From assembly GCF_014650575.1 (NCBI RefSeq), contig NZ_BMVF01000005.1, forward strand, positions 62,001 to 126,000: a DNA stretch of 64,000 nt, given 5' to 3'. Positions 28,881-37,892 of the stretch are shown here, in pieces; positions within the stretch are counted from its first letter, which is position 1; each line of letters opens with the position of its first letter. Under the pieces are notes generated by a model. It was not told the origin of the DNA. It did no database searches and was given only the letters and a program-made list of their open reading frames with translations. The stretch is from Streptomyces naganishii JCM 4654 (lineage in GTDB: Bacteria > Actinomycetota > Actinomycetes > Streptomycetales > Streptomycetaceae). Made by a program: the position numbers and the translations under genes.

Positions 28881-30650
28881 ATGACCGAGCCACGTGTCGC
28901 ATGGACCTGGACTCCGTCCGCGCCCCTGGACCGGGTCGTCTCGGCCGAGTTCCGGGGCGGGGTCCTGGCTGTCCTGAGCCGCGGGCCGAGCCGGGCGGAC
29001 TCCGCCGCCCTCGCCCTCGATCCGGCCACCGGCCGCACCCTGTGGAGCCACCGCGTTCCCGGGCTGGTGGCCGGACTCGGCGGCACCGAGGAGGTTATCG
29101 CGGTCCTCGACGACGAGCGCGGCCTGCACGGCTTACGCCCGGGCGACGGCGCCCGGCTGTGGCGGCGGCAGGGCGTGATCGGTCCCGGCCGGCCGGTCGA
29201 GGGCCCCCGGCATCGGGCGGTCCTGACGGTCGGCAAGGCCGCCCCCGGCAGGGAACTGTTCACCGTGACCCGCGAGTGGACCCGTACGTTCGACTCCATC
29301 GACGGCCAGTCGGAGGAGGTGTCGAACGAGATCGCCGTACTCGACGCCCGCGGCCGCACCCGCGACCAGCGGTCCGCGGTCGCGTACTACGACGACTCCT
29401 GGACCCGCCCGGTCCCGGAGTTCTCCGTTCCCTCGCGCCGGATCGTCGCACGTGACGCGACCGACGGCTCCGTGCGCTGGCGCTCGCGCAGATGGCCGGG
29501 CTCCGAGCAGGTCCACATCTGCGTCGACCGGCAGGCGGCCCTCGTGATCGGCGTCAACGAGCGCGGCATCCGCGCCTACGACATCGCCACTGGCCTCCTG
29601 CGGTGGAGACGCCCCGGAGTGAAGTCACGGCCGGGCACCGGCTTCTCCTTCCTGTACGACGCGGTGGTGACGGACGGGATCCTGTGCGTGCAGGCGGACG
29701 GTTTACTCGCCGCGTTCCGGGCCGCGACGGGCGTGCGGGTGTGGCGGCGGGAGACGGCGCGGTGGCGCCACGAGATCGTGGCCGGCGGCGACGTCCTGTA
29801 CGTGCTGCACCCCTCGGGCACAAACCTGCGGGCGATCGCCGCGAGTGACGGTTCCGAACTCTGGTGCCACACACCCGCCCCGCGGGACGTGCGCGACGGC
29901 GAGCGGGCCCGGCGGGAAGTCCACCGCGTCCTCGCCGTCCGCGACGGCCTGGTGTACGTGACGTACGGGGACGAGATCCGTGCCCTGGAGGCGCCCGACG
30001 GGGCGGTGCGCGCGCCCCGGGACACGACGGGGGCCGAGGTCTTCGACGAAACCCCCCAGGAGGCCGGAGAACTGGCCGCGCCCGTCCCGCGCTTCGGCCG
30101 CCGCTTCCTGCTGGGCCTGGAGCGGGAGCACCGTGTGCACGACTTCGGCGACGGCTCCTTCCGCGTGGTCCGTGTGCGGGGCCGTGAGATCGCGGTGGCG
30201 GAGTACGGCTCCCGCTTCTACGACGAGGGCGTCCCCGTCCGCCTGGCAGTCGACCTCCGCACGGGCGCCTTCCAGCACTGGCACGACAACGGCGTGGAGA
30301 GCCGGAGCCGCCCCCCGCTCGCCCTGGGCGGCCTGGTCCCCCCATGGGACCCCGTACGGCGATGGCTGAGCGCCGCCCCCACGACCGCACCGGTCGAGGT
30401 CACGATCCGGACCCGCGCCCAACTGGCCCGTTTCAGCGCGGCGATGATCGCCCGCACCGATCTGCCCGGCCCGGCCCCAGCGCCGGCGCTCAAGGCCTCC
30501 CCGCTCCTCGCCCTCACCAGCCCACGAGCCCGCCGCCTGATCCGCGCCCACCCGCCCGAAACGCTCCCCTACGAGACCCTCTTCGCCCACCAGACCCACG
30601 CCCCGGCCCACATCGGCGCCGACCCGCACGCAGAGCGCGGTGAGGGATGA
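28881..30650 (+). CDS. PQQ-type beta-propeller repeat protein with two TTA codons
   Basis: This 589-residue protein has repeated blades of the PQQ/BamB type, for example ALDPATGRTLWSHRV, ARDATDGSVRWRSR, YDIATGLLRWRRP and FRAATGVRVWRRE. No signal peptide or lipobox is seen, so it should be cytosolic, unlike BamB. The C-terminal about 100 residues are Pro/Ala/Arg-rich and lack blades. TTA codons at 29133 and 29703 make translation dependent on the bldA tRNA. GGGGAGGGA precedes the ATG; an upstream start would add nine residues. LacI-type operators lie in front. Its partner or ligand is unknown. Confidence 0.85.
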   Translation: MTEPRVAWTWTPSAPLDRVVSAEFRGGVLAVLSRGPSRADSAALALDPATGRTLWSHRVPGLVAGLGGTEEVIAVLDDERGLHGLRPGDGARLWRRQGVIGPGRPVEGPRHRAVLTVGKAAPGRELFTVTREWTRTFDSIDGQSEEVSNEIAVLDARGRTRDQRSAVAYYDDSWTRPVPEFSVPSRRIVARDATDGSVRWRSRRWPGSEQVHICVDRQAALVIGVNERGIRAYDIATGLLRWRRPGVKSRPGTGFSFLYDAVVTDGILCVQADGLLAAFRAATGVRVWRRETARWRHEIVAGGDVLYVLHPSGTNLRAIAASDGSELWCHTPAPRDVRDGERARREVHRVLAVRDGLVYVTYGDEIRALEAPDGAVRAPRDTTGAEVFDETPQEAGELAAPVPRFGRRFLLGLEREHRVHDFGDGSFRVVRVRGREIAVAEYGSRFYDEGVPVRLAVDLRTGAFQHWHDNGVESRSRPPLALGGLVPPWDPVRRWLSAAPTTAPVEVTIRTRAQLARFSAAMIARTDLPGPAPAPALKASPLLALTSPRARRLIRAHPPETLPYETLFAHQTHAPAHIGADPHAERGEG

Positions 30651-30712
30651 GCCCCACCCTGCGACGGGGCCGGGGCCCAGGGACGAAGTCCCCGCCGGGC
30701 CGGGGGGGCACC

Positions 30713-31789
30713 TCAGTTGCCCCCCGGCACCTTCTCCCCTCGCGGCGCCGGAATCACCGGCTGGGCCGCCTGGATCGCCACGCTCCGCACAGGCGCCGGG
30801 ATCCGGATCCCCTCCTCCCCGTACCGCCGGTGCAGCCGCTTGATGAACTCGTGCTTGATCCGGTACTGGTCGCTGAACTCCCCGACCCCCAGAATCACGG
30901 TGAACCCGATCCGCGAGTCACCGAAGGTGTGGAACCGGATCGCGGGCTCGTGCTCGGGCAGCGCCCCGGTGATCTCGGTCATCACCTCGGCCACGACCTC
31001 GAGGGTCACCCGCTCCACGTGCTCCAGATCGCTGTCGTAGCCGACCCCCACCTGCACCAGCACCGTCAACCGCTGCTCGGGACGGGTGAAGTTGGTCATG
31101 TTGGTCTTGGCGAGCTGCCCGTTGGGGATGACCACCAGGTTGTTGGAGAGCTGACGCACGGTCGTCTGCCGCCAGTTGATGTCCTCGACATACCCCTCCT
31201 CGCCGCTGCTCAGCCGGATGTAGTCCCCCGGCTGAACGGTCTTGGAGGCGAGGATGTGCACCCCCGCGAACAGGTTGGCGAGCGTGTCCTGGAGCGCCAG
31301 CGCGACCGCGAGCCCGCCCACGCCGAGGGCGGTCAGCAGCGGCGCTATGGAGATGCCCAGCGTCTGAAGGACCACCAGGAACCCGATCGCCAGCACCAGG
31401 ATCCGCGTGATGTTGACGAAGATCGTGGCCGATCCGGCGACCCCGGACCGCGACTGCGTCACCGTCCGCACCAGCCCGGCGATGACCCGCGCCGCCGACA
31501 CCGTCACCACGAAGATGAGCAGCACGGTCAGGATCTGGTTCACATGGTGCTGCACCGTCCGGGTCAGCGGCAGCACCGCCGCCCCCGACGCCGCACCGCC
31601 CGCGATCGCCGCCCACGGCACCACCGTCCGCAGCGCGTCCACGATGACGTCGTCCCCGCTCCACCGCGTGCGCTTGGCGTGCTTGGCCAGCCACCGCAGC
31701 ACCGTACGGGAGAGGAACGCGGCCGCCAGGCCGGCGGCCAGCGCGATGCCGGCCAGGACGAGGTCGTCCAGCGTCACGGCGCGGTTCAC
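30713..31789 (-). CDS. Small-conductance mechanosensitive channel (MscS family)
   Basis: This 358-residue protein has three or four N-terminal spans, a pore-lining helix with the MscS pattern (LLTALGVGGLAVALALQDTLANLFAG) and the beta domain start QPGDYIRLSSGEEGYVEDINWRQTTVR, then a C-terminal alpha/beta cage. It opens under membrane tension to release solutes. GTG codons at 31789 and 31777 are both possible starts; 31789 is used because a G-rich site precedes it. It is convergent with the propeller gene and is a single gene. Confidence 0.92.
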   Translation of the reverse strand: MNRAVTLDDLVLAGIALAAGLAAAFLSRTVLRWLAKHAKRTRWSGDDVIVDALRTVVPWAAIAGGAASGAAVLPLTRTVQHHVNQILTVLLIFVVTVSAARVIAGLVRTVTQSRSGVAGSATIFVNITRILVLAIGFLVVLQTLGISIAPLLTALGVGGLAVALALQDTLANLFAGVHILASKTVQPGDYIRLSSGEEGYVEDINWRQTTVRQLSNNLVVIPNGQLAKTNMTNFTRPEQRLTVLVQVGVGYDSDLEHVERVTLEVVAEVMTEITGALPEHEPAIRFHTFGDSRIGFTVILGVGEFSDQYRIKHEFIKRLHRRYGEEGIRIPAPVRSVAIQAAQPVIPAPRGEKVPGGN

Positions 31790-32249
31790 CGGCTGCCACC
31801 CCCCGCTCCCGAAGGGCACGCCACGGCGAACGGGGCGGCGGCCGCCGACGGCCGGATGTGATGTCGCGTCACGTAGTGCTCACCTGCTCGGTTCCGAAAT
31901 GTGCGAACGCGCCGGCGAGTTCCCGGAATCGGATCCCCACGGAAACCGTTCCGCGCCCGGCGCGGTCGTTCATCCTGCCGTATCCGGCACGGCGGTTCGC
32001 ACCGAGGCCGAGGTGACAAGGGCCGTATCGGACGACCTGCTCGGCCAGTTCGGCCTGGCCCCGCCCGGGTCCGCACGCGACGGGCCCGGGGCCGTACGCG
32101 ACCGGACCGGACGTACCGCCGCCCGGACGGCGGACGACGTACCACCGCACACCGGCCGGAACCAGTACGGCGGCCGGCGCCACCGGCGCGCAGTTCACCG
32201 GTACGCGGACGCCGAGTACGGCGACGGCCGAGCGGGCCCGCCGCGGCGC
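31790..32249. other. 460-nt gap without a supported gene
   Basis: Open frames exist on both strands (for example minus 31869-32198), but they are rich in Arg/Gly/Pro, resemble no family and lack ribosome sites. CGTAC-containing words recur through 32000-32220. It may be a decayed gene; nothing firmer can be said. The promoter of the MscS gene should lie at its left end. Confidence 0.4.
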
Positions 32250-33014
32250 TCATCCGTCCGTGAACGAGCCGTGCCGTCCCGCCCCCGAGGCGAACCGCGC
32301 CGCGCCCTCCAGGCTCTCGGCCAGCACGCCCATGCCGTGCCGGATCTCGCGCCGCATCGCCGCCTCCTCCTCCAGCCCCTCCTGGTCCAGCACCGACGCC
32401 CTGTCCGAGCGCAGGCACGCCTGCGGGAACCGGGCGATCCCGGCGGCCAGTTCCTCGGCCTCGGCGCGGGCCCGCCCCCGGGGCACGACACGATTGACCA
32501 GCCCCATCCCGTACGCCTCCTCGGCGGGGACCGGGCGTCCGGTGAGGATCATGTCCAGGGCGCGGCCGGTGCCGATCAGCCGGGGCAGGCGGACCGTGCC
32601 GCCGTCGATCAGCGGCACGCCCCAGCGGCGGCAGAACACCCCGAACACGGCGTCCTCCTCGGCCACCCGCAGATCGCACCACAGCGCCAGTTCGAGCCCG
32701 CCGGCCACGGCGTGCCCGGCGACGGCCGCGATCACCGGCTTGGACAGCCGCAGCCGCGTCGGCCCCATCGGGCCGTCGCCGTCGTGCGCCACCCGGTTGC
32801 CCCGGTCGCCGCCGATCGCCTTGAGGTCCGCACCCGCGCAGAACGTGCCGCCCTCGCCCCACAGCACCGCCACGCGCGCGCCGTCGTCCGCCTCGAACGC
32901 GCGGAAGGCGTCCGCGAGTTCGGCGGCGGTCGGACCGTCCACCGCGTTGCGGGCCTCCGGCCGGGAGAGGACCACCGTGGTCACGTGTCCCTGGCGTTCG
33001 ATCCTGACCGGCAT
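32250..33014 (-). CDS. Enoyl-CoA hydratase/isomerase (crotonase) family protein
   Basis: This 254-residue crotonase has the oxyanion-hole segments GTFCAGADLKAI and VAGHAVAGGLELALWCDLRVA. The second catalytic Glu region reads FGVFCRRWGVPLIDGGTVRLPR, where the usual Glu is replaced, so the reaction may not be simple hydration. LIGTGRALDMILTGRPVPAEEA is the typical helix. It follows the oleate hydratase gene in the same direction after 144 nt, so both may serve fatty-acid metabolism. The CoA substrate is not readable. Confidence 0.88.
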   Translation of the reverse strand: MPVRIERQGHVTTVVLSRPEARNAVDGPTAAELADAFRAFEADDGARVAVLWGEGGTFCAGADLKAIGGDRGNRVAHDGDGPMGPTRLRLSKPVIAAVAGHAVAGGLELALWCDLRVAEEDAVFGVFCRRWGVPLIDGGTVRLPRLIGTGRALDMILTGRPVPAEEAYGMGLVNRVVPRGRARAEAEELAAGIARFPQACLRSDRASVLDQEGLEEEAAMRREIRHGMGVLAESLEGAARFASGAGRHGSFTDG

Positions 33015-33158
33015 GCTGGGTCTCCTTCGACGTGACGGGACCGGCAGGCTACTCCCGGACCACCCCGGCCACCTGGGCCACCCCGGCCGGACGGCCCGGT
33101 GCCCGTCGCGGGCACCGGACCGCCGTCGTCCCGCGCGGGCGGCTCACTCACGGGCGGC

Positions 33159-34757
33159 TCACGCGAGGGCCGCGCCGAGCACGTCGAAGGCCGTCCTCGG
33201 ATCGGCGAGCGCGTGATGGATGCCGGGGATCTCCAGATCGAGGCCGAGCAGCCCGTACACGGCGTGCATGGCGCCGCGCACCGAGTACTCGACGGTGAAC
33301 ACCACGTCCTCCGGGATCTCGGTGAACTGCCCGAGGAACGCGAAGTTGGCCGCGCCGCGCGGCAGTACCCGTGGCCGGTCGTGGGCGGTGCGCGGGGCGA
33401 ACTGGCTGGTGATGTACGGCATCATCACCGGGATCACGGTCGTCGTAGCCGCGACCTGCTCCTCGATGTCGGACATGCCCAGGTGGCCGAGGAGTTCGGT
33501 GAGGATCTCCCGGCCGGTGGCCCGGGCCATCGGCTTGCGGACGAAGTCGCCGTCGGCGTCGACGAAGAGCCCGTAGCCCCACAGCGTGTAGACGTCCTCC
33601 GGCTGGCCCTCGAAGTGCGGGGCGTGCGGGACCACCACGGACATCAGCCAGCCGGAGTCCCTGAACGTCATCAGCGCGCCGGTGCCGGGCAGGTTGCCGG
33701 ACAACTCCTCGATGCGGTGCAGCAGAAGCGGGCTGCGCATGGTGAGGGTGAAGGACTCCCACTTCGCCTCGTCGACGTTGCCGTAGAAGGCCGCCGGGCG
33801 CCCGAAGTCCTCGGCCTTGCCCGCGATCGCCTCCCAGAGCCGCCACCCGCCGTCCCGCCGGTCGCGGATCAGCTCCGGCGCGGTGTCGTCGCTGCCGTAG
33901 GCCGCGTCGGCGGTCATCGAACCCACGGTGAGGAACGCGAGGTCGGTGGCGGCCAGCACACAGGTCTCCGGCCTCCCGTCCCGCTCCAGGTGCAGGCGTC
34001 GCACCCGCCGGGTGCCGTCCCGGTCGGTCTCGAAGTCCACGTCGGTGACCCGCACTCCGTGCTCGAAGAGCACCCCCTGGGCCTCCAGCCAGGCGCGCAG
34101 CGGCCGGATGACCGAGTCGTACTGGTTGAGGCGGGTGCGGCGCACCCCGGAGAGGGTGTGCATCCGCGGGAACTCCTGCATGAAGCGCAGCAGGTAGCGC
34201 CTCAGCTCGACCGCGCTGTGCCAGTTCTGGAAGGCGAACGTGGTGCGCCACATCGTCCAGAAGTTCGTGGCGAAGAAGTGCGGGGAGAAGAAGTCCTCGA
34301 TCCGGCGCGCCCCGATCGCCGCCTCGGGCAGTACGAGCAGGCGCACCAGCTCCATGCGGTCGCGGAGGTCGAGCCCGTAGTCGGAGGCGTCCAGCACGGT
34401 GGCGTCCCGGCCGATCAGCCGGGCCTTCGCCGAGGTGGGCCACTTCGCGTTGAACTCGCGGATCTCCTCGCGCACCGAGACCGTCTCGTCGGTGAGGGTG
34501 GGGATCGTCTCCAGCAGGTTCCACAGGCACGTGTACGCCTCTTCCTCCAGCATCCGCCCGCCCCGCGTGACGTAGCCGGCGGACTCGGCGGGTCCGCCGC
34601 GGCCGTCCATGGAGCCGCCGGCCACCGGGAGTTCCTCCAGCACGCGGATGTGCTCGCCGGGGAAGTGCCCGTCCCGGATCAGGAAGGCGGCGGCCGCGAG
34701 CGAGGCGATGCCGCCGCCGACGAGGTGGGCACGTGGCTGGCGCGGAGCGTCGGACAT
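33159..34757 (-). CDS. ohyA: Oleate hydratase (myosin-cross-reactive antigen family)
   Basis: This 532-residue flavoprotein has the FAD motif VGGGIASLAAAAFLI, LPVAGGSMDG, RGGRMLEEEAYTCLWN and FNAKWPTS, then the long MCRA signature regions (FEHGVRVTDVDFE, YITSQFAPR, FLGQFTEIPEDVVFTVEYSVR). It adds water to the cis-9 double bond of oleate to give 10-hydroxystearate. It is slightly shorter than the usual 560-600 residues. GGAGGA precedes the ATG at 34757. A crotonase follows on the same strand. Confidence 0.92.
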   Translation of the reverse strand: MSDAPRQPRAHLVGGGIASLAAAAFLIRDGHFPGEHIRVLEELPVAGGSMDGRGGPAESAGYVTRGGRMLEEEAYTCLWNLLETIPTLTDETVSVREEIREFNAKWPTSAKARLIGRDATVLDASDYGLDLRDRMELVRLLVLPEAAIGARRIEDFFSPHFFATNFWTMWRTTFAFQNWHSAVELRRYLLRFMQEFPRMHTLSGVRRTRLNQYDSVIRPLRAWLEAQGVLFEHGVRVTDVDFETDRDGTRRVRRLHLERDGRPETCVLAATDLAFLTVGSMTADAAYGSDDTAPELIRDRRDGGWRLWEAIAGKAEDFGRPAAFYGNVDEAKWESFTLTMRSPLLLHRIEELSGNLPGTGALMTFRDSGWLMSVVVPHAPHFEGQPEDVYTLWGYGLFVDADGDFVRKPMARATGREILTELLGHLGMSDIEEQVAATTTVIPVMMPYITSQFAPRTAHDRPRVLPRGAANFAFLGQFTEIPEDVVFTVEYSVRGAMHAVYGLLGLDLEIPGIHHALADPRTAFDVLGAALA

Positions 34758-35007
34758 GACGTTCCTCCGTTCTGCCGCCCGATGCCGTGGGCGGCGGATG
34801 ATGCGAGTGATCCGCGTGCAAGCCAACCCGCGCGGCGGCCCGCCCGGCAGGGGCCGGCCGTCCCCGCCCACGGGCTGAAGGGCCCACCCACGGGGCGGCT
34901 CTTCGGCCGGGTCGCGCAAGCGCCCCTCCGCTGAGCACGAGCTGCGAGTCGGGCGCCGGGCGTTCACGCTGGGAGGACAGTCCCGCGATCCGCGAAGGAG
35001 AGTCCGT

Positions 35008-35238
35008 ATGGCGAAGGGCCAGGGTGGGGGCAAGAAGCTGAAGAAGGGCGACGAGGTCACCTGGAGGAGCCACGGCAGCGAGGCCGAGGGCACGGTGGAG
35101 AAGAAGATCACCGAGCGCACGGAGGCGGCCGGCCGCACGGTGGACGCGTCGCCGGACGACCCGCAGTACCAGGTCCGCAGCGACAAGTCCGGCAGGTCCG
35201 CGGTGCACAAGCCGTCGGCGCTGAGAAAGAAGGAATGA
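35008..35238 (+). CDS. DUF2945 / hypervirulence-associated TUDOR-like small protein
   Basis: This 76-residue basic protein has the DUF2945 pattern: KGDEVTWRSHGSEAEGTVEKKI, then DDPQYQVRSDKSGRSAVHKPSAL. The family is thought to form a small SH3/Tudor-like barrel and is common in soil bacteria; its function is unproven. GGAGAG precedes the ATG. The DUF3140 gene starts 6 nt after its stop, so they are co-expressed. Nothing suggests membrane or export. Confidence 0.85.
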   Translation: MAKGQGGGKKLKKGDEVTWRSHGSEAEGTVEKKITERTEAAGRTVDASPDDPQYQVRSDKSGRSAVHKPSALRKKE

Positions 35239-35244
35239 GGCGGC

Positions 35245-35577
35245 GTGGACGACGAGGAACGCAAGGAGACCTGGGACGACTTCCGTGAACTGGTGAACAT
35301 GACACCGGCCGAGCTGGACAAGTGGCTGGAGTCCGACGAGTCGCGCGCTGCCGGACAGCACAAGGACGGGGGAGAGTCCACCGGACACGCCTCCGGCCGC
35401 CGCATCACGGAGATCCTGCGGACGAAGAAGAGCGACCTCTCCGACGACGACTACCAGCACATGCGCAAGGTCGTCGGCTACGTCCGCCGTCATCTGGCCC
35501 AGCGTCCCTCGGGAGACTTGAGCGACACCCGGTGGCGGCACTCCCTGATGAACTGGGGGCACGACCCGCTGGCCTGA
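35245..35577 (+). CDS. DUF3140 family protein
   Basis: This 110-residue protein fits DUF3140: WDDFRELVNMTPAELDKWLESDES at the start, then GHASGRRITEIL, DDDYQHMRKVVGYVRRHLAQRP and a final WRHSLMNWGHDP. It is a highly charged, helical, cytosolic protein of unknown role. The start is GTG, 6 nt behind the DUF2945 gene, a frequent pairing in actinobacteria. The tandem suggests a joint role, perhaps with DNA or chromatin, but that is speculative. Confidence 0.85.
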   Translation: MDDEERKETWDDFRELVNMTPAELDKWLESDESRAAGQHKDGGESTGHASGRRITEILRTKKSDLSDDDYQHMRKVVGYVRRHLAQRPSGDLSDTRWRHSLMNWGHDPLA

Positions 35578-35737
35578 CGCGAGCGCGGACAAGGAGACCC
35601 GCTCGAACCGGGCCGGCCCCGCCGACGACGGACCCGGGCCGCAGGCATGACAGCGTGCCCGTCACCGGGCACGGGCATAACCTTGCCCTACGGGCGGGGA
35701 GGCATGCGGGGGTCGCCGGCGATGCTGGAGGTGCCTG

Positions 35738-37882
35738 GTGACCAGTACGGGCGCGGGCGGTCCGGTCACTGACAGTGCGGAGCTGGATGCCGTCATCGCG
35801 GAGACGGTACGCCGGACCGGCGCGTCCGTCGGCGCCTTGTACCTGCTCGCCCCGCAGGGGCAACTGCTGCACTTGGACGTGCTGTGCGGGGCGGGCGCCC
35901 AGATGGCCGAGCCGTGGACGACGGTTCCGCTGGCCGCTCCGGCACCCGTGGCGGACGCGGTCCGGGAGGGCCGTCCGGTGTGGGTGGGCAGCCAGGAGGA
36001 GATGGTCCGCTCGTATCCGCGTACCGCGATGGTGCTTCCCTACCCGATGGCGCTGGCGGCCGCGCCCGTCGAAGGCGCACAGCGGTGGGGCGCCCTGCTG
36101 CTGATGTGGCCGGCCACCCGTCCCCAGCACATGACCGCGCGGGAGCGCGCCAACATCGTGTCCAGCTGCCGACGGGTGGCCCGGGCGCTGGAGGAGGCCG
36201 CCGAGCACGGCCGGCCCCCGGTCACGCCCGGCCGCGGTACACGTGTCGTCCCCGCGGGAACCGGCCGCCCCTCCGCGACCCCGGAGGCGGCCCTCGCCGA
36301 CTTCGTCGAGCGACTGCCCGGCGGCAGTTGCGCCCTGGACCTGGAGGGACGCTTCACCTACCTGAGCGCCGGGGCCTGCGAGCTGCTCGGGGTCGGCGCC
36401 GGCCGGCTGCTGGGCACGCTGCCGTGGCAGTCCCTGCGCTGGATGGACGACCCCGCCTACGAGGACCGCTACCGTGCCGCGGTGATCAGCCGTGCGCCGG
36501 TGGCCTTCACCGCGTGCCGCCCACCGGACCAGTGGCTCGAGTTCCACCTGTACCCGGACGCCAGCGGCATCAGCGTCCGCATCATCCGCGCCGGCGACGA
36601 GTCTCCGCCCGCGCTGGTCCACCGGTCCCCGGACAGTGCCGCGCCCGCTCGCGCCGGGCAGCTCTACCAGCTCACCCACCTGGCCGCCGCGCTCACCGAG
36701 GTCGTCGGCGTGCAGGACGTGATCGACATGGTCGCCGACCAGATCGTGCCGGCCTTCGGCGCCCAGGGGCTGGTGCTGTCGGCCGCCGAGGGCGGCCGGC
36801 TGAGGATCACCGGGCACAGCGGTTACTCCGCCGAGACCGTGGAGCGCCTCGACGGTCTGCCGATCGACACCCGTCTCACCCCGGCGGGACGCGCCCTCGC
36901 CACCGGCATCCCGGAATTCTTCGCCGACCGGGAGGAGATGCGGCGCACCTATCCGGGGGCCCTGGAGGTGAGCGGCGCCCACGCCTGGGCCTTCCTGCCG
37001 CTGATCACCTCCGGCCGGCCGGTCGGGTGCTGCGTCCTGTCCTACGACCGCCCGCACGCGTTCCGGGCCGAGGAGCGAGCCGTCATGACGTCGCTGGCCG
37101 GGCTGATCGCCCAGGCCCTCGACCGTGCCCGCTTGTACGACACCAAACACGAGCTCGCCCGCGGCCTGCAGGAGGCACTGCTCCCGCACACCCTGCCCGA
37201 GGTCGACGGCCTGGCGGTCGCCGCCCGCTACATGCCCGCCACCCGCGGAATGGACATCGGCGGGGACTTCTACGACCTCGTCCGCCTCGGGGACACCGCC
37301 GCCGCGGCCGTCATCGGCGACGTACAGGGCCACAACGTCGCCGCCGCCGCTCTCATGGGGCAGGTGCGTACCGCGGTTCACGCCCACGCGGCGCTCGGCA
37401 CGTTCCCCGACGAGGTCCTCACCAAGACCAACCGGCTCCTCGCCGACCTCGGCCCCGACCTGTTCACCAGCTGCCTCTACGCCCGCCTCGACTTCTCCCA
37501 CCGCAGCGTGACCCTGGCCAGCGCCGGCCATCCGCCGCCACTGCTGCGCCTGCCCGGCGGCGACACGCGGCCCGTCGTCGTCCCGCCCGGACCGCTCCTG
37601 GGAATCGTCGACGACGCCGCGTTCCCCGTGACCGAGGTCCCGCTCGTACCCGGGATGATCCTCGCCTTCTACACCGACGGTCTCGTCGAGAAGCCCGGTG
37701 CCGACCTGGACGACTCCATCGCCGACCTCGCGCGGCACCTGGCGCACGCCGACGACCGGGACCTGGACCTGCTCATCGACGATCTCGTGAGTGACGTCGG
37801 CACGACCGGGCAGCGGACCGACGACGTCGCCCTCCTGCTGTTGCAGGACCGGGCGGCCGAGCCGGGCGGTCGGAACCGTTGA
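35738..37882 (+). CDS. SpoIIE-type PP2C phosphatase with GAF-PAS-GAF sensor domains
   Basis: This 714-residue protein has a GAF domain (about 10-150), a PAS domain (about 190-290, ALDLEGRFTYLSAGACELLG), a second GAF (about 305-465) and a C-terminal SpoIIE/RsbU phosphatase (about 480-705) with metal-site motifs GGDFYDLV, IGDVQGHN and FYTDGLVEKP. Such enzymes dephosphorylate anti-anti-sigma factors to switch stress sigma factors on. GGAGG lies upstream of the GTG start. It is convergent with the phosphoesterase gene (10-nt gap). Its STAS partner is not in the window. Confidence 0.92.
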   Translation: MTSTGAGGPVTDSAELDAVIAETVRRTGASVGALYLLAPQGQLLHLDVLCGAGAQMAEPWTTVPLAAPAPVADAVREGRPVWVGSQEEMVRSYPRTAMVLPYPMALAAAPVEGAQRWGALLLMWPATRPQHMTARERANIVSSCRRVARALEEAAEHGRPPVTPGRGTRVVPAGTGRPSATPEAALADFVERLPGGSCALDLEGRFTYLSAGACELLGVGAGRLLGTLPWQSLRWMDDPAYEDRYRAAVISRAPVAFTACRPPDQWLEFHLYPDASGISVRIIRAGDESPPALVHRSPDSAAPARAGQLYQLTHLAAALTEVVGVQDVIDMVADQIVPAFGAQGLVLSAAEGGRLRITGHSGYSAETVERLDGLPIDTRLTPAGRALATGIPEFFADREEMRRTYPGALEVSGAHAWAFLPLITSGRPVGCCVLSYDRPHAFRAEERAVMTSLAGLIAQALDRARLYDTKHELARGLQEALLPHTLPEVDGLAVAARYMPATRGMDIGGDFYDLVRLGDTAAAAVIGDVQGHNVAAAALMGQVRTAVHAHAALGTFPDEVLTKTNRLLADLGPDLFTSCLYARLDFSHRSVTLASAGHPPPLLRLPGGDTRPVVVPPGPLLGIVDDAAFPVTEVPLVPGMILAFYTDGLVEKPGADLDDSIADLARHLAHADDRDLDLLIDDLVSDVGTTGQRTDDVALLLLQDRAAEPGGRNR

Positions 37883-37892
37883 CAGCCCCGTG

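Noticed and set aside
31869..32198. A 109-residue minus-strand frame beside the MscS gene
   Set aside because: No ribosome site, no family resemblance, poor amino-acid composition.
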